Below, piece by piece: positions 1 through 8,357 of a stretch of 64,000 bases of DNA. The stretch covers positions 4,801,501-4,865,500 of the forward strand of contig NZ_JAZHRX010000001.1 of the NCBI RefSeq assembly GCF_036924645.1. The letters run 5' to 3'. Source of the stretch: Bradyrhizobium sp. AZCC 2176 (GTDB taxonomy: Bacteria > Pseudomonadota > Alphaproteobacteria > Rhizobiales > Xanthobacteraceae). The position numbers and the translations under genes are program-made. The notes beneath the pieces were generated by a model. It had not been told where the DNA came from. It ran no database searches and worked only from the letters and a program-made list of their open reading frames with translations. Each line of letters opens with the position of its first letter. Positions within the stretch are counted from its first letter, which is position 1.

Positions 1-316
1 GCACCTCGTGGATCGCCGAATGGATGGTGAAGCCGGCCGGATTGATGCTGTATTCGCTCTCCGTGAGCTGGTTGCCGTGAAGATCGACCTTCACCAGGCT
101 CGACGCAGTGATTTCCTCGAACATCAACCCGTAAGGATTGATCAGGAAATGATGGTCGGGGCCGGGCACGCGCGCCGAGATATGGGTGTCGACCAGATCG
201 TCCCAGCCATACAGCGCCACGAGGCGATAGCAGGCGGCGAGATTGACGCGCTGGTTCCACTCGGCGTCCGTCATGCCGGAAGGAACTTGCTTCAAGCGAG
301 CTTCGGCTGGCGACAT
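1..316 (-). CDS. Class II aldolase/adducin family protein (partial, C-terminus beyond left edge)
   Basis: The first 105 residues of a protein read leftward off the window edge, starting at the ATG complementary to 314-316. The reading (MSPAEARLKQVPSGMTDAEW, then a segment with LVALYGWDDLVDTHISARVPG, HHFLINPYGLMFEEIT, and FTIHSAIHEV) has the usual order of the class II aldolase/adducin fold. The His pair near the break is where the family binds its divalent metal. Family members are metal-dependent aldolases or decarboxylases acting on sugar phosphates or hydroxy-acids; the substrate cannot be told from this fragment. It is separated from the next gene by about 120 bases. Confidence 0.85.
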   Translation of the reverse strand, partial: MSPAEARLKQVPSGMTDAEWNQRVNLAACYRLVALYGWDDLVDTHISARVPGPDHHFLINPYGLMFEEITASSLVKVDLHGNQLTESEYSINPAGFTIHSAIHEV

Positions 317-437
317 GGCGCGCTTTCTCCGAAAAATTGTTGATTTCGTAAGCGAGCCTAACCCTGCGCCGGACAGGCAGCAAGGCGGACGTCATGCGTG
401 GCAGTCATGCTATCGGCGCTATCCGCGGCTGGCACCG

Positions 438-2087
438 TTACGGCGCCGGAATCGCCAGCAGTGTCGATATGGCGCGGCCGCGAATGTCGTAGACGCGCGC
501 GAATACGACATCGTCACGTTTGATCTCCACCATGACGGGCGCGGTGAGGCCCTTGCAGTAGAACTCGCCCAGCGTCATCGCGAAGTCGGCGGACTGGCTG
601 TCCCAGCCGATGGTGAAGTCGGGGCCGAGCGCCACCTGCGCCGGGCGCTGCGGGCCGCATACCGCGACCTTCCATTTGCGTCCCTGCGGCGGCGATTCCT
701 GCCGATCGACCAGTTCTTCGCGCAGCCCGTCGGACGCCTGTTTCAGCGCCAGCCCCCAATAATCCAGCATGAACAGGCTGTCGGCGGAGCGCACCGTGCC
801 GGCGATGTGGTTGAAATGGGTGTATTCGTAGGGGTGCAGGCGGATCATCTCGCTGAGCGGCAACAGCAAGCCGAAGGAGAACACCGCCAGCGCGGCAGGC
901 TGCCAGCGACGGTGATTGTTCTTGAGCCAGTTCATGGCCCAGGCGAACGATACCCCGGCGAGCACCGCCATCGGCGGGATGACGAAAACGAAATGCCGGA
1001 TGCCGTTGTAGAGCGCCGGCCGCTTCACCATCGCGATCACCAGCGGCAGGCTGGCCGCCAGCGTCAGCATCAGGAAGATGGTCTTGCGGCGGGCCGTGAC
1101 GTCCGCGCGCGACAGCGACATGAAGGTGCCGACGACGCCGGCGACCAGCAGCGCGAGCAATACTTCCGGAAGCTGCAGCGCGAACAGCGTCGGCAGGTAG
1201 GACCACGGCATATCAGGCACCGACACCAGCGCGCCGTCGAACATTTCCTTCCACGGCTTTTCGAAGAAGTGCGAGAAATACGTCAGCGCCTTGAAGGGAT
1301 GGTCCGCTTCCATGATCGACCACGGCCACACCAGGCCCATGATCAGGTATCCGAACACGAGGCCGGGCAGCAGCACGTATACGACATGGCCGAAGCGGCG
1401 GATGGCTTCGCGCGAGCCTTGCGTGCGAACGTCCTCGATCAGCAGCGGGAGGAAGCCGACCATCGCATAGACCAGCGCCAGACCGCCGAGAATCCGGCAG
1501 CCGATGGCAAGGCCGGCGCCGAGGCCGACGATCAGGGTGGTTCGCGGCGAGGGCGCGGGATATTCCTCGGCGAGGCGCACCAGACCCAGGATCAGGATCA
1601 CCATCGAGACGGCAAACGGCGCGTCCTTCGGGTTCATGAACATGTGCCCGTAGAAGGTCGGGCATAGCGCCAGCAGCAATAGCGTGGCGAACCCGGCAAG
1701 CGGGCCGCCGACGCGCCGCGCCAGCCGCCAGGTCACGGCAAGGCCGATCAGGCCGACCACGGCGCCGAGCAGGCGGCGCGTTTCAAACAGTTCGAGCGGG
1801 ATGATCTTGTGCAGCAGCGCCGCCGCCATGTCGAAGCCGCCGCCATACATGTAGAGATTGGCGAACGACAGCGCGCCGGTGTCCTTGAAGCCGGAACCGT
1901 ACATCCGCAACAGCAGATCGGCATATTCGGCGTGTGTGTAGTCGTCCCAGCCGAGCCCGTAGTCACGGAAGGTCAGGCCCGCGATAAGGGCGACCACGGC
2001 CAGCACAAAGATGGCAAGGTCGTCGCAGGTCCGCTCCACCGAGCGCCGCACGGGCGTATCGAGGGCAGAAGTCGTGATCGATGACAT
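438..2087 (-). CDS. GT-C type membrane glycosyltransferase (PMT/ArnT-like)
   Basis: A 549-residue polytopic membrane protein with roughly ten hydrophobic segments. The first transmembrane helix (about residues 25-42) is followed by GWDDYTH (residues 46-52), the acidic pair expected in the first periplasmic loop of GT-C glycosyltransferases, and a second loop carries MNPKDAPFA (151-159), also typical of PMT/ArnT-like enzymes. Such proteins transfer a sugar from a lipid-linked donor to a lipid, glycan or protein on the periplasmic side; the acceptor is unknown. The C-terminal 110 residues look soluble. It stands alone, with no neighbouring polysaccharide genes to narrow its role. ArnT-like assignment is from architecture rather than close recognition. 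Confidence 0.75.
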   Translation of the reverse strand: MSSITTSALDTPVRRSVERTCDDLAIFVLAVVALIAGLTFRDYGLGWDDYTHAEYADLLLRMYGSGFKDTGALSFANLYMYGGGFDMAAALLHKIIPLELFETRRLLGAVVGLIGLAVTWRLARRVGGPLAGFATLLLLALCPTFYGHMFMNPKDAPFAVSMVILILGLVRLAEEYPAPSPRTTLIVGLGAGLAIGCRILGGLALVYAMVGFLPLLIEDVRTQGSREAIRRFGHVVYVLLPGLVFGYLIMGLVWPWSIMEADHPFKALTYFSHFFEKPWKEMFDGALVSVPDMPWSYLPTLFALQLPEVLLALLVAGVVGTFMSLSRADVTARRKTIFLMLTLAASLPLVIAMVKRPALYNGIRHFVFVIPPMAVLAGVSFAWAMNWLKNNHRRWQPAALAVFSFGLLLPLSEMIRLHPYEYTHFNHIAGTVRSADSLFMLDYWGLALKQASDGLREELVDRQESPPQGRKWKVAVCGPQRPAQVALGPDFTIGWDSQSADFAMTLGEFYCKGLTAPVMVEIKRDDVVFARVYDIRGRAISTLLAIPAP

Positions 2088-2430
2088 GGCGATTGGTAAC
2101 CCGGTCCCCTATGGCCCAGCTTGGATATTCTTGAGCCTCATTCCCCGGGTACCCATATAGCTCAGTTCCATTTCCAAGTAATTGGGAATTGTGGCCTAAA
2201 TCCCTGATGCAATGCAACAAAAGGGCAGTAATTGGTCGGCGGTAAAACTACGGCTGGCGGGCTGAATGGTAGCTGAATGGACATGATCACCCCGCGACCG
2301 GAATCCTGCAACCGGACTCCGCCATTGCGGAACCCTTGACGCAATTGGCGGTTGGCGGTGCACACAATATGACGGTATCGTGGCGTGGGCGGCTTGCGAG
2401 CGTTTCGGGCGCGGCTGAGGGATTAGTTCA
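2088..2430. other. Intergenic stretch with no recognised gene
   Basis: 343 bases between two divergently oriented genes. It should hold the promoters of both. I see no convincing small gene, terminator or perfect long palindrome in it. A GAGGGA about 12 bases before 2431 is a reasonable ribosome binding site for the rightward gene. Confidence 0.5.
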
Positions 2431-3321
2431 ATGATGTTCGTTATGTTGGTCGCAGGGATCGGCCTTGTTTTGGCGGGCCTGTTGGCGACCGGCTATGGAA
2501 TCTCGATCAAGGAATTCAGTACCGGCAACACGCTCATCATCACCGGTGTGATGGCTGTTTGCACCGGCGCAATGATGCTCGCGCTCTGGATGGCGGTCAG
2601 GGAGCTGAAGACGATCGCGCGGCGGCTCGGTACCGGCGCGCCTGAAGCGCGCGGGGAGGCCACGGTGCGGCCGGTGCTTCCCGTCGCCGCTGCGCGGGAT
2701 TCCGCCCCTGCCGGTGGCGGCTTCCCGGCCGCTGAGCAGCCCGGCGGTCCCGGATCCTTCTCTCTAGCGGCGCCGCCGCCTTTCCCGCCGGCGGCGCCGC
2801 CGCCGTGGCAGAACGAGGCTGTCCTGCGCGATCATCCGATCCCGGAGCCGATGCATCCTGAACCTTCACCGTCGGCTTCGAAACCGAAGCGCAATTTGCT
2901 GTTTTCATCGACGTCGCGAAAGGAGCGCGAGCGCGCCCAGGCGCGGGCCGGCGAGCCGCTGCCACCGGACCTGTTGTCGTCAGACCTGCGCTCCAAGCCG
3001 CCCACGGCGCCGCCGGTTGAAACGGCCGAACCGCCGCCGGCATCGTTCGAGGATGCCTGGCCGAGAGCGGAACGCGCAAAGTCGGGTGAGAGCCCGCCGC
3101 AGCGGCGCAGCGGGCGCGTGCCCCCGACGCCCACGGAAGGCAATGGTGGACCGGCGCGCTCAGAGGATCAGCCTGAAGTGACGGTGCTGAAATCGGGCGT
3201 TGTCGATGGCATGGCCTATTCGCTCTATTCCGATGGTTCGATCGAGGCCCAGATGCCGGAAGGGATGATGCGCTTCGCCTCGATCGATGAACTGCGCGCG
3301 CATCTCGATCAGCGGTCCTAG
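2431..3321 (+). CDS. Hypothetical membrane protein with Pro/Ala-rich linker
   Basis: 296 residues. Two hydrophobic helices at about residues 2-22 and 35-56 anchor it in the membrane, followed by a long low-complexity stretch rich in Pro, Ala, Ser and charged residues (about 70-240). A compact C-terminal segment of about 45 residues (VTVLKSGVVDGMAYSLYSDG, then SIEAQMPEGMMRFASIDELR) looks folded and reads like a short conserved module that senses or binds something in the cytoplasm. No enzyme motif is visible. I do not recognise a named family. Its TAG stop lies inside the left arm of a palindromic repeat that begins at 3318. Confidence 0.7.
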   Translation: MMFVMLVAGIGLVLAGLLATGYGISIKEFSTGNTLIITGVMAVCTGAMMLALWMAVRELKTIARRLGTGAPEARGEATVRPVLPVAAARDSAPAGGGFPAAEQPGGPGSFSLAAPPPFPPAAPPPWQNEAVLRDHPIPEPMHPEPSPSASKPKRNLLFSSTSRKERERAQARAGEPLPPDLLSSDLRSKPPTAPPVETAEPPPASFEDAWPRAERAKSGESPPQRRSGRVPPTPTEGNGGPARSEDQPEVTVLKSGVVDGMAYSLYSDGSIEAQMPEGMMRFASIDELRAHLDQRS

Positions 3322-3422
3322 AGCCTTTTCCGTTCCGATGGAATCGGAACGGGGCTCTAGATTTTTGATTTGACGTGTTTTCTTGACGCGAACCGGTGCC
3401 CACTTCGCTGGAAAACGCTCTA
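3318..3422. repeat. Palindromic intergenic repeat (Bradyrhizobium type)
   Basis: A strong hairpin: CTAGAGCC (3318-3325) pairs with GGCTCTAG (3353-3360) and CCGTTCCGAT (3330-3339) pairs with ATCGGAACGG (3343-3352). A second part follows with GAACCGG, CACTTCGCTGGAAAACGCTC and a GTTTTC/GAAAAC pair. I recognise this two-part sequence as a family repeated many times between genes in Bradyrhizobium. The hairpin covers the stop codon of the upstream gene and could act as a transcript end or mRNA stabiliser. Confidence 0.75.
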
Positions 3423-3605
3423 GTACCTGTAATACTTGCCGCGAAACCCGCCCTTGAAAATAAAGCGCCGCCGTTCTTGTCAGTTTCCCGGCACTTCGTT
3501 CATATTCGCCAAGTCGTACGAGATTCCGCTGATGTATAGGTGCGGTTGGATACTGTCGGAGCCGTATTGCCGACAGATGCATTCGCGATCCCAAAAGGTT
3601 GAGCC

Positions 3606-4019
3606 ATGACCGATACCGCCGGCAAGACGCCCGTCGAACTGACCGCCAATATCGTGTCGGCCTATCTCAGCAACAATCCGACCCAGGCCTCGGAAATTCC
3701 GAACCTGATCAGCCAGGTCCATGCCGCGCTGATGCGGGTGTCGAGCGGCCGCCCCGAGACGCCGCTCGAGCCGGCCAAGCCGGCCGTGTCGGTGAAGAAG
3801 TCGATGACCCCGGAATATCTGGTGTGTCTTGAGGACGGCAAACGCTTCAAGTCACTCAAGCGCCATCTGCGCACGCAGTACAACATGACGCCGGAGCAAT
3901 ACCGCGACAAATGGGGCCTGCCGCCGGACTACCCGATGGTGGCGCCGAACTACGCGGTGGCGCGTTCGCAGCTCGCCAAGAAAATGGGCCTCGGCCAGCA
4001 GGCACGGAAGCGGAAGTAG
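3606..4019 (+). CDS. mucR: Ros/MucR family transcriptional regulator
   Basis: 137 residues, the usual size of MucR/Ros proteins, which are DNA-binding regulators of exopolysaccharide, motility and cell-cycle genes in alphaproteobacteria. The N-terminal helical region (about 8-45) is the oligomerisation part; the DNA-binding fold runs from about 68 to 115 and reads YLVCLEDGKRFKSLKRHL then MTPEQYRDKWGLP. Comparing with Ros (C-x2-C-x3-F-x2-L-x2-H-x3-HH), the present ligand positions are Cys74, Asp77, His87 and Gln91-Tyr92, so the second Cys and the last His pair are replaced. It may therefore fold without zinc. RBS AAAGG lies just upstream of the ATG. Monocistronic. Confidence 0.9.
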   Translation: MTDTAGKTPVELTANIVSAYLSNNPTQASEIPNLISQVHAALMRVSSGRPETPLEPAKPAVSVKKSMTPEYLVCLEDGKRFKSLKRHLRTQYNMTPEQYRDKWGLPPDYPMVAPNYAVARSQLAKKMGLGQQARKRK

Positions 4020-4085
4020 TCCAACCCAACGGGTTCTCAAGCGAAGCGGGTACCGGTTCGCGCGCGTCAAATATAGCTCCGAACC

Positions 4086-4514
4086 TCAGGAAGCCGCGGC
4101 CAGCGCCTCGCGCGCGTCGGAGCGGATGCGCTCGACCATCGAGCGCAGGCCGTTGGAGCGCTGCGGCGTCAGGTGCTCGCGAAATCCGAATTCGTCGAAT
4201 ACGGCAAGCGCATCCGTTGCCAGGATCTGCTGCGGCGTGTGGCCGGAAAAAAGCGTGAGCAGGATCGCGATCAGGCCGCGCACGATATGGGCGTCGCTAT
4301 CGCCCAGATATTTCAGCCGTGGCTCGCCGTTGCCGGCACGATCGATCTGCCTGGAGAGCCAAACCTGGCTGACGCAGCCATTGACCTTGTTTTGGGCGGA
4401 ATGCTCGGCCTCCGGCATCGGATCAAGCGTGCGGCCGAGTTCGATCACGTAGCGGTAGCGGTCGTCCCACTCCTCCAGCAGTTCGAAATTGTCCCTGATT
4501 TCGTCGATCGTCAT
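4086..4514 (-). CDS. sufE: SufE family Fe-S cluster assembly sulfur acceptor
   Basis: 142 residues, matching SufE/YgdK. SufE takes persulfide sulfur from the cysteine desulfurase SufS and passes it to the SUF scaffold in the cytosol. The acceptor cysteine is Cys47 in NKVNGCVSQVWL, and the start MTIDEIRDNFELLEEWDDRY is the standard beginning of the family, so I place the ATG at 4514 although the frame stays open further upstream. The rest of the suf operon is not in the window. The upstream neighbour is a DUF5330 protein on the same strand. Confidence 0.93.
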   Translation of the reverse strand: MTIDEIRDNFELLEEWDDRYRYVIELGRTLDPMPEAEHSAQNKVNGCVSQVWLSRQIDRAGNGEPRLKYLGDSDAHIVRGLIAILLTLFSGHTPQQILATDALAVFDEFGFREHLTPQRSNGLRSMVERIRSDAREALAAAS

Positions 4515-4596
4515 CTTGGCCCGCGTCCGTTTCCGTAACGCCTTATATAGGATGCGGATCGAACGAAAGCGACGGAAATGGAACCGGTTCCGCGGC

Positions 4597-5016
4597 CTAT
4601 TTTGAGGCCAACGGCGTCCGCGGCAGCCGCCATTCGATCGCCATGTCGTCATCCGTCAGCGCCTCGGTGGGCGATGCGTTCACGACCACGGCCTCGGCGT
4701 CGTCGCCGATCGAGCTGGTATGGTCGGGCTTTTTGTCCGGGGCGCTGGGATGATCGGGCTTGGTGATGATCTTGTACAACTGGCGGGCGCCATCCTGGGC
4801 GCGCTGCCCGATCGCCGTCGCCGCCTGGCCGCCGACCTCGCAGGCCGCCGGCTGGCGCTTGCAGAACTGGCCCATGTCGGAGACGGCCGCGGTCGCAGCC
4901 GATACGGCTTCGGAAGCGCCGATCTGCGGCACCTTGTCCGATTCAGGCGTCTTTTCCCTGGGCAACAGCACGAGCACGAGCCCGAGCCAGAATGCCATGC
5001 GAAGCAGAAAAAACAT
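4597..5016 (-). CDS. DUF5330 domain-containing protein
   Basis: 139 residues from the ATG at 5014-5016. One N-terminal membrane segment (MFFLLRMAFWLGLVLVLLP) is followed by a conserved periplasmic or cytoplasmic region with two cysteines (MGQFCKRQPAACEVG) and an acidic, low-complexity tail. This organisation matches the alphaproteobacterial DUF5330 family, of unknown function. The open frame continues another 135 codons upstream but that part has no family features, so the shorter start is preferred. Confidence 0.75.
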   Translation of the reverse strand: MFFLLRMAFWLGLVLVLLPREKTPESDKVPQIGASEAVSAATAAVSDMGQFCKRQPAACEVGGQAATAIGQRAQDGARQLYKIITKPDHPSAPDKKPDHTSSIGDDAEAVVVNASPTEALTDDDMAIEWRLPRTPLASK

Positions 5017-5438
5017 CTCGCGACCCCGGTCGTCTCTTATGGTTGTGTTGCGGTTAAACCGCAGCTTTGTTCCTGAGTAACAGCCGTCGATAAATCGGAA
5101 GTGTTTCCATTGAGGTAAAGTCGCCGAAAATTCGCTGAAAATTGCAATGATTCGATTCGGCGTAAATTTTCGATTTATGACCTCGATCGCGCGAGAAGTC
5201 CGCGCCGTTCGCGCATCCACCATTTCGAAACCATAGATCGATTGCGCTGGAAACCTGTCGTTCACCATCCGGGTCGAATGAGCCTCGTGCGAGGCGTGAA
5301 ACCCTCGCGAATGCACGGTGTTGGTCGGTCGCTCCCGGCGCCTTAGCGTTCGCTTAAGTTCGCTCTGACACGGTGGCGCAAAGATTGAGGGGGCGTTCCG
5401 GCGCGTCTGTCTGACGAACAAGCCGAAGCGCGAGAGCC
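5017..5438. other. Intergenic stretch with no recognised gene
   Basis: 422 bases between the leftward DUF5330 gene and the rightward kinase gene. It should contain both promoters. AT-richer than its surroundings around 5090-5190, but I see no gene, repeat or clear operator. Confidence 0.5.
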
Positions 5439-7253
5439 GTGACTGTTTTGAGTATCATCCGCGATTGTCTCGATGCCTTGCTGCATCCCTCGGCACGATA
5501 TGATGCGCTGACGCGTGCGCGTCATCGCGCATTCATTGCGCCGCGGCTGCTCGGCAGTCTGGTGGCGCTTGCGGCTTTTCCGGTCTATCTGGCGATGCGC
5601 GGCGCGCCCACGGCGCTCGAGGTCGCGGCTTTCGCCTGGCTGATCGCACCCATTCTGTTGTCCTGGTTCCTGTCGCGCACCGGCCGCTACGAAGGCGCGC
5701 ACATCCTGTCCGCGATGGCACTGGCGGGCCTCGTCATGGTGGTTGCCATCACCACCGGCGGCATCGAATCATTCGCTGCGGTCTGGCTCATCGTCGTTCC
5801 CTTGGAAGCCGCGCTGTCGGCCTCGCGCCGCGTGGTCGCGTTCGCTTCCGCGCTGGCGCTGTCGTGCGCAGCCTTGTTGATCGCGCTCGGACATTTCCAC
5901 CTCCTGCCGGTGATGGAGCCGAACGCGGCCCTGCGTGGCGTCCTGATGGGGACGGGCGTCGCTTCCGCGACGCTCTATGCGGCAGGACTGGCGGTCAGCG
6001 CGGAATCGCTGGCGCGCACTTCCGTGGCACTGCTCTATGTCGAGGAAGACCGTTACCGCTTGCTCGCGCGAAACATGAGTGACGTGATTTCACGTCACAG
6101 CCGCAATGGCGCCGTGGAGTTCATTTCGCCGGCGGCGGAAGCCATGCTCGGCACGCCGGGCGCCCGGCTCACCGGCCATGGCCTGTTCGATCGCGTCCAT
6201 GTCGCCGATCGTCCGGCCTATCTCACGGCGCTGTCGGATGCGACGCGCGGCAGCGAGCAACGCGTCGAGTTCCGTCTCCGCCGCGACGCGGTTCGCGGCC
6301 AGAACATTTCCGCGGATTTCATCTGGGTCGAGATGCGTTGCCGGCCGCTCGATCAGGCTTCGGCCGAGGCCGAGGTCGTCGCTGTGATGCGCGACGTCAC
6401 CGACCGCAAGGTGCAGGAGCAGGCGCTGGAACTGGCGCGCACCGCGGCCGAGCAGGCGGATGCTTCCAAGACGCGATTCCTGGCCACCATGAGCCACGAG
6501 TTGCGCACGCCGCTGAACGCCATCATCGGCTTCTCCGAGATGATCGTGCACGAAGACGCGATGATGATCGATGCTGCGCGCCGCAGGGAATACGCGCAGC
6601 TCATCAACGATTCCGGCCAGCATCTGCTGTCGGTCGTCAACGGCATCCTCGACATGTCCAAGATGGAAACCGGCAATTTCGAAATTTCGCCGGAGCCGTT
6701 CGCGCCGCGCGCGGCGCTGTTGCACTGCTGCAATTTGCTGGCGCTGAAGGCGCGGGACAACGGCGTCGATTTGATCACGCGTGCCGCGGAAGACCTGCCC
6801 GTGATGAACGGCGATCCCCGCGCGTTCAAGCAGATCGCGCTGAACCTCGTCGCCAATGCCATCAAGTTCACCGAGCGCGGCGGCAGCGTGACGGTTTCCG
6901 CTTCGGTCGAGGGCGCACGGCTGATGTTGCGTGTCACCGATACCGGGGTCGGGATCGCCGCCGAGGATCTCGCACGGATCGGCGATCCGTTCTTCCAGGC
7001 CGGCAAGACCTATCAGCGCAAGCACGAAGGCACCGGCCTCGGCTTGTCGATCGTGAAGGGCCTGGTCGGATTGCACAATGGCGAAATGAACGTGCAGAGC
7101 AGCGTCGGCGAGGGCACCACGGTGGCTGTCGCATTGCCGCTTGACTTTGCGCCGTCGCTGACGCTTTCAAACAACATCGCGACGCTGAAACCGGCGCTGC
7201 GACCCGAACAGGATCAAGCTCTTCAGGTGAAGAAACGTGCCCAGGCGTATTGA
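5439..7253 (+). CDS. PAS sensor histidine kinase, DivJ-like
   Basis: 604 residues from a GTG start. Five or six membrane helices lie at about 35-185, then a PAS domain (about 205-325, ending with the VMRDVTDRK motif), then HisKA with the phospho-accepting His353 in MSHELRTPLNAIIGFSEMI, and an HATPase_c domain with NLVANAIKF, DTGVGIA and GTGLGLSI. Membrane region plus one PAS plus this HisKA type is the plan of DivJ, the kinase that phosphorylates DivK in the alphaproteobacterial cell-cycle circuit; other PdhS family members share the HisKA signature, so DivJ identity is an inference. It overlaps the next gene by 17 bases, which suggests cotranscription. Confidence 0.85.
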   Translation: MTVLSIIRDCLDALLHPSARYDALTRARHRAFIAPRLLGSLVALAAFPVYLAMRGAPTALEVAAFAWLIAPILLSWFLSRTGRYEGAHILSAMALAGLVMVVAITTGGIESFAAVWLIVVPLEAALSASRRVVAFASALALSCAALLIALGHFHLLPVMEPNAALRGVLMGTGVASATLYAAGLAVSAESLARTSVALLYVEEDRYRLLARNMSDVISRHSRNGAVEFISPAAEAMLGTPGARLTGHGLFDRVHVADRPAYLTALSDATRGSEQRVEFRLRRDAVRGQNISADFIWVEMRCRPLDQASAEAEVVAVMRDVTDRKVQEQALELARTAAEQADASKTRFLATMSHELRTPLNAIIGFSEMIVHEDAMMIDAARRREYAQLINDSGQHLLSVVNGILDMSKMETGNFEISPEPFAPRAALLHCCNLLALKARDNGVDLITRAAEDLPVMNGDPRAFKQIALNLVANAIKFTERGGSVTVSASVEGARLMLRVTDTGVGIAAEDLARIGDPFFQAGKTYQRKHEGTGLGLSIVKGLVGLHNGEMNVQSSVGEGTTVAVALPLDFAPSLTLSNNIATLKPALRPEQDQALQVKKRAQAY

Positions 7254-7977
7254 TGACGATGACGAGATGCCGCGCCGCCGCCGTCGCGGCGCGAAAGCGG
7301 CTGCGATCGGAGTGGAGGAAGAGCGCGGCCTTGTGATGCGCCTTGTCCTGCGCAGTCCGAAAGACATGGTCGCGGGCCTGCTCGCCGCTGCTGCGATTTG
7401 CGCCATCGTCGCCAATGCGTTGTTCCTGCAGGCCGGACGCCATCCGTCGCCGATGTTCGGTTCGGTCGTGACGCTGCCGACGCCGCAAGCCGCCGTGAGC
7501 CCGCTGCCGCGGCCGCGCCCGGTCGAACTGACCGCAAGGCCGGGCGAGGCTGAGCCTCCGGAAATCAGGCCCGTCGAGGCGAGGGGCGCTGATCCCAGAC
7601 ATGTCGAGATCAAAAGCGCCGATCCCAAGAGTGATACCAAGAATGATACCAAGAGCGATTCCAAAAACCCTGACCCGATGACCAATCTGGTGGTCAAGTC
7701 GACCGGTGCGCCCACGGCTGCGCCTTCGAATGTAGCGCGTCCGCCGGCGCCGATTCCGGCCACCGCGCAAAGCGCCGGCGCGCGCCGCGTAGCAGCGGTG
7801 CAGCGCGCGCTCACGCAATATGGCTACGGCCAGTTGAAGCCGACCGGCGCGGTCGGTTCGGATACGCAGGCCGCAATCTCGAAATTCGAGCGCGACCGCA
7901 AGCTCCCGGTGACCGGCCAGATGTCCGATCGCCTGGTGAAGGAGCTCACGACGATGATCGGGCATCCGATCGACTAG
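7237..7977 (+). CDS. Membrane-anchored peptidoglycan-binding protein
   Basis: 246 residues from a GTG inside the end of the kinase gene. The N-terminus is basic (RRRRRGAK), a single membrane helix follows at about residues 46-66, then a Pro-rich and charged linker with a short KSDTKNDTKSDSK repeat (about 130-143). The C-terminal 65 residues form a PG_binding_1 domain (VQRALTQYGYG, GAVGSDTQAAISKFERDRKL, VTGQMSDRLVKEL). Role: probably anchors in the inner membrane and touches the cell wall. The overlap with the DivJ-like kinase suggests a link to cell envelope growth or cell cycle. Confidence 0.8.
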   Translation: MPRRIDDDDEMPRRRRRGAKAAAIGVEEERGLVMRLVLRSPKDMVAGLLAAAAICAIVANALFLQAGRHPSPMFGSVVTLPTPQAAVSPLPRPRPVELTARPGEAEPPEIRPVEARGADPRHVEIKSADPKSDTKNDTKSDSKNPDPMTNLVVKSTGAPTAAPSNVARPPAPIPATAQSAGARRVAAVQRALTQYGYGQLKPTGAVGSDTQAAISKFERDRKLPVTGQMSDRLVKELTTMIGHPID

Positions 7978-8012
7978 CTTCCGCCTGGTCGCTGGCCTAT
8001 ATCGTCGCCACC

Positions 8013-8357
8013 ATGCGATTGAAATCAAGCATTTGGGTAGCCGCTTATCTGCGACGCTGCCAGACCGAGGGCGTCTTTGGCGCCGTGCGCAAGCGCGGAG
8101 CCGAAGAGGCGGGCGCGGTGTTCGTCAAGGTGGCGCTGCTCGACGGCAACGCCATGCTGTACGCGCCGGCGCCGCAGACCGTCTATGACGAGAGCCGCCC
8201 CGCCGAGCGGCTGTTCGCGCCGGCGTCGCCGCAGCCGGTGCCGGAGCAATCCGTCGAAGAACGTCTCACCAAGGAACTCCGCTTCGATCCCGACGCCTGG
8301 ATCGTCGAGACCGAGGACCGGGCAGGGCGGCATTTTCTGGATCTGGCGAAGTCTTAG
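8013..8357 (+). CDS. DUF1491 family protein
   Basis: 114 residues. MRLKSSIWVAAYLRRCQTEG followed by AVRKRGAEEAGAVFVKVALL and ending with a segment (DPDAWIVETEDRAGRHFLDL) matches DUF1491, a small conserved alphaproteobacterial protein of unknown function. It starts 35 bases after the peptidoglycan-binding gene on the same strand and ends overlapping the tail of a DUF2336 gene by 4 bases, so the two are convergent. Confidence 0.88.
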   Translation: MRLKSSIWVAAYLRRCQTEGVFGAVRKRGAEEAGAVFVKVALLDGNAMLYAPAPQTVYDESRPAERLFAPASPQPVPEQSVEERLTKELRFDPDAWIVETEDRAGRHFLDLAKS

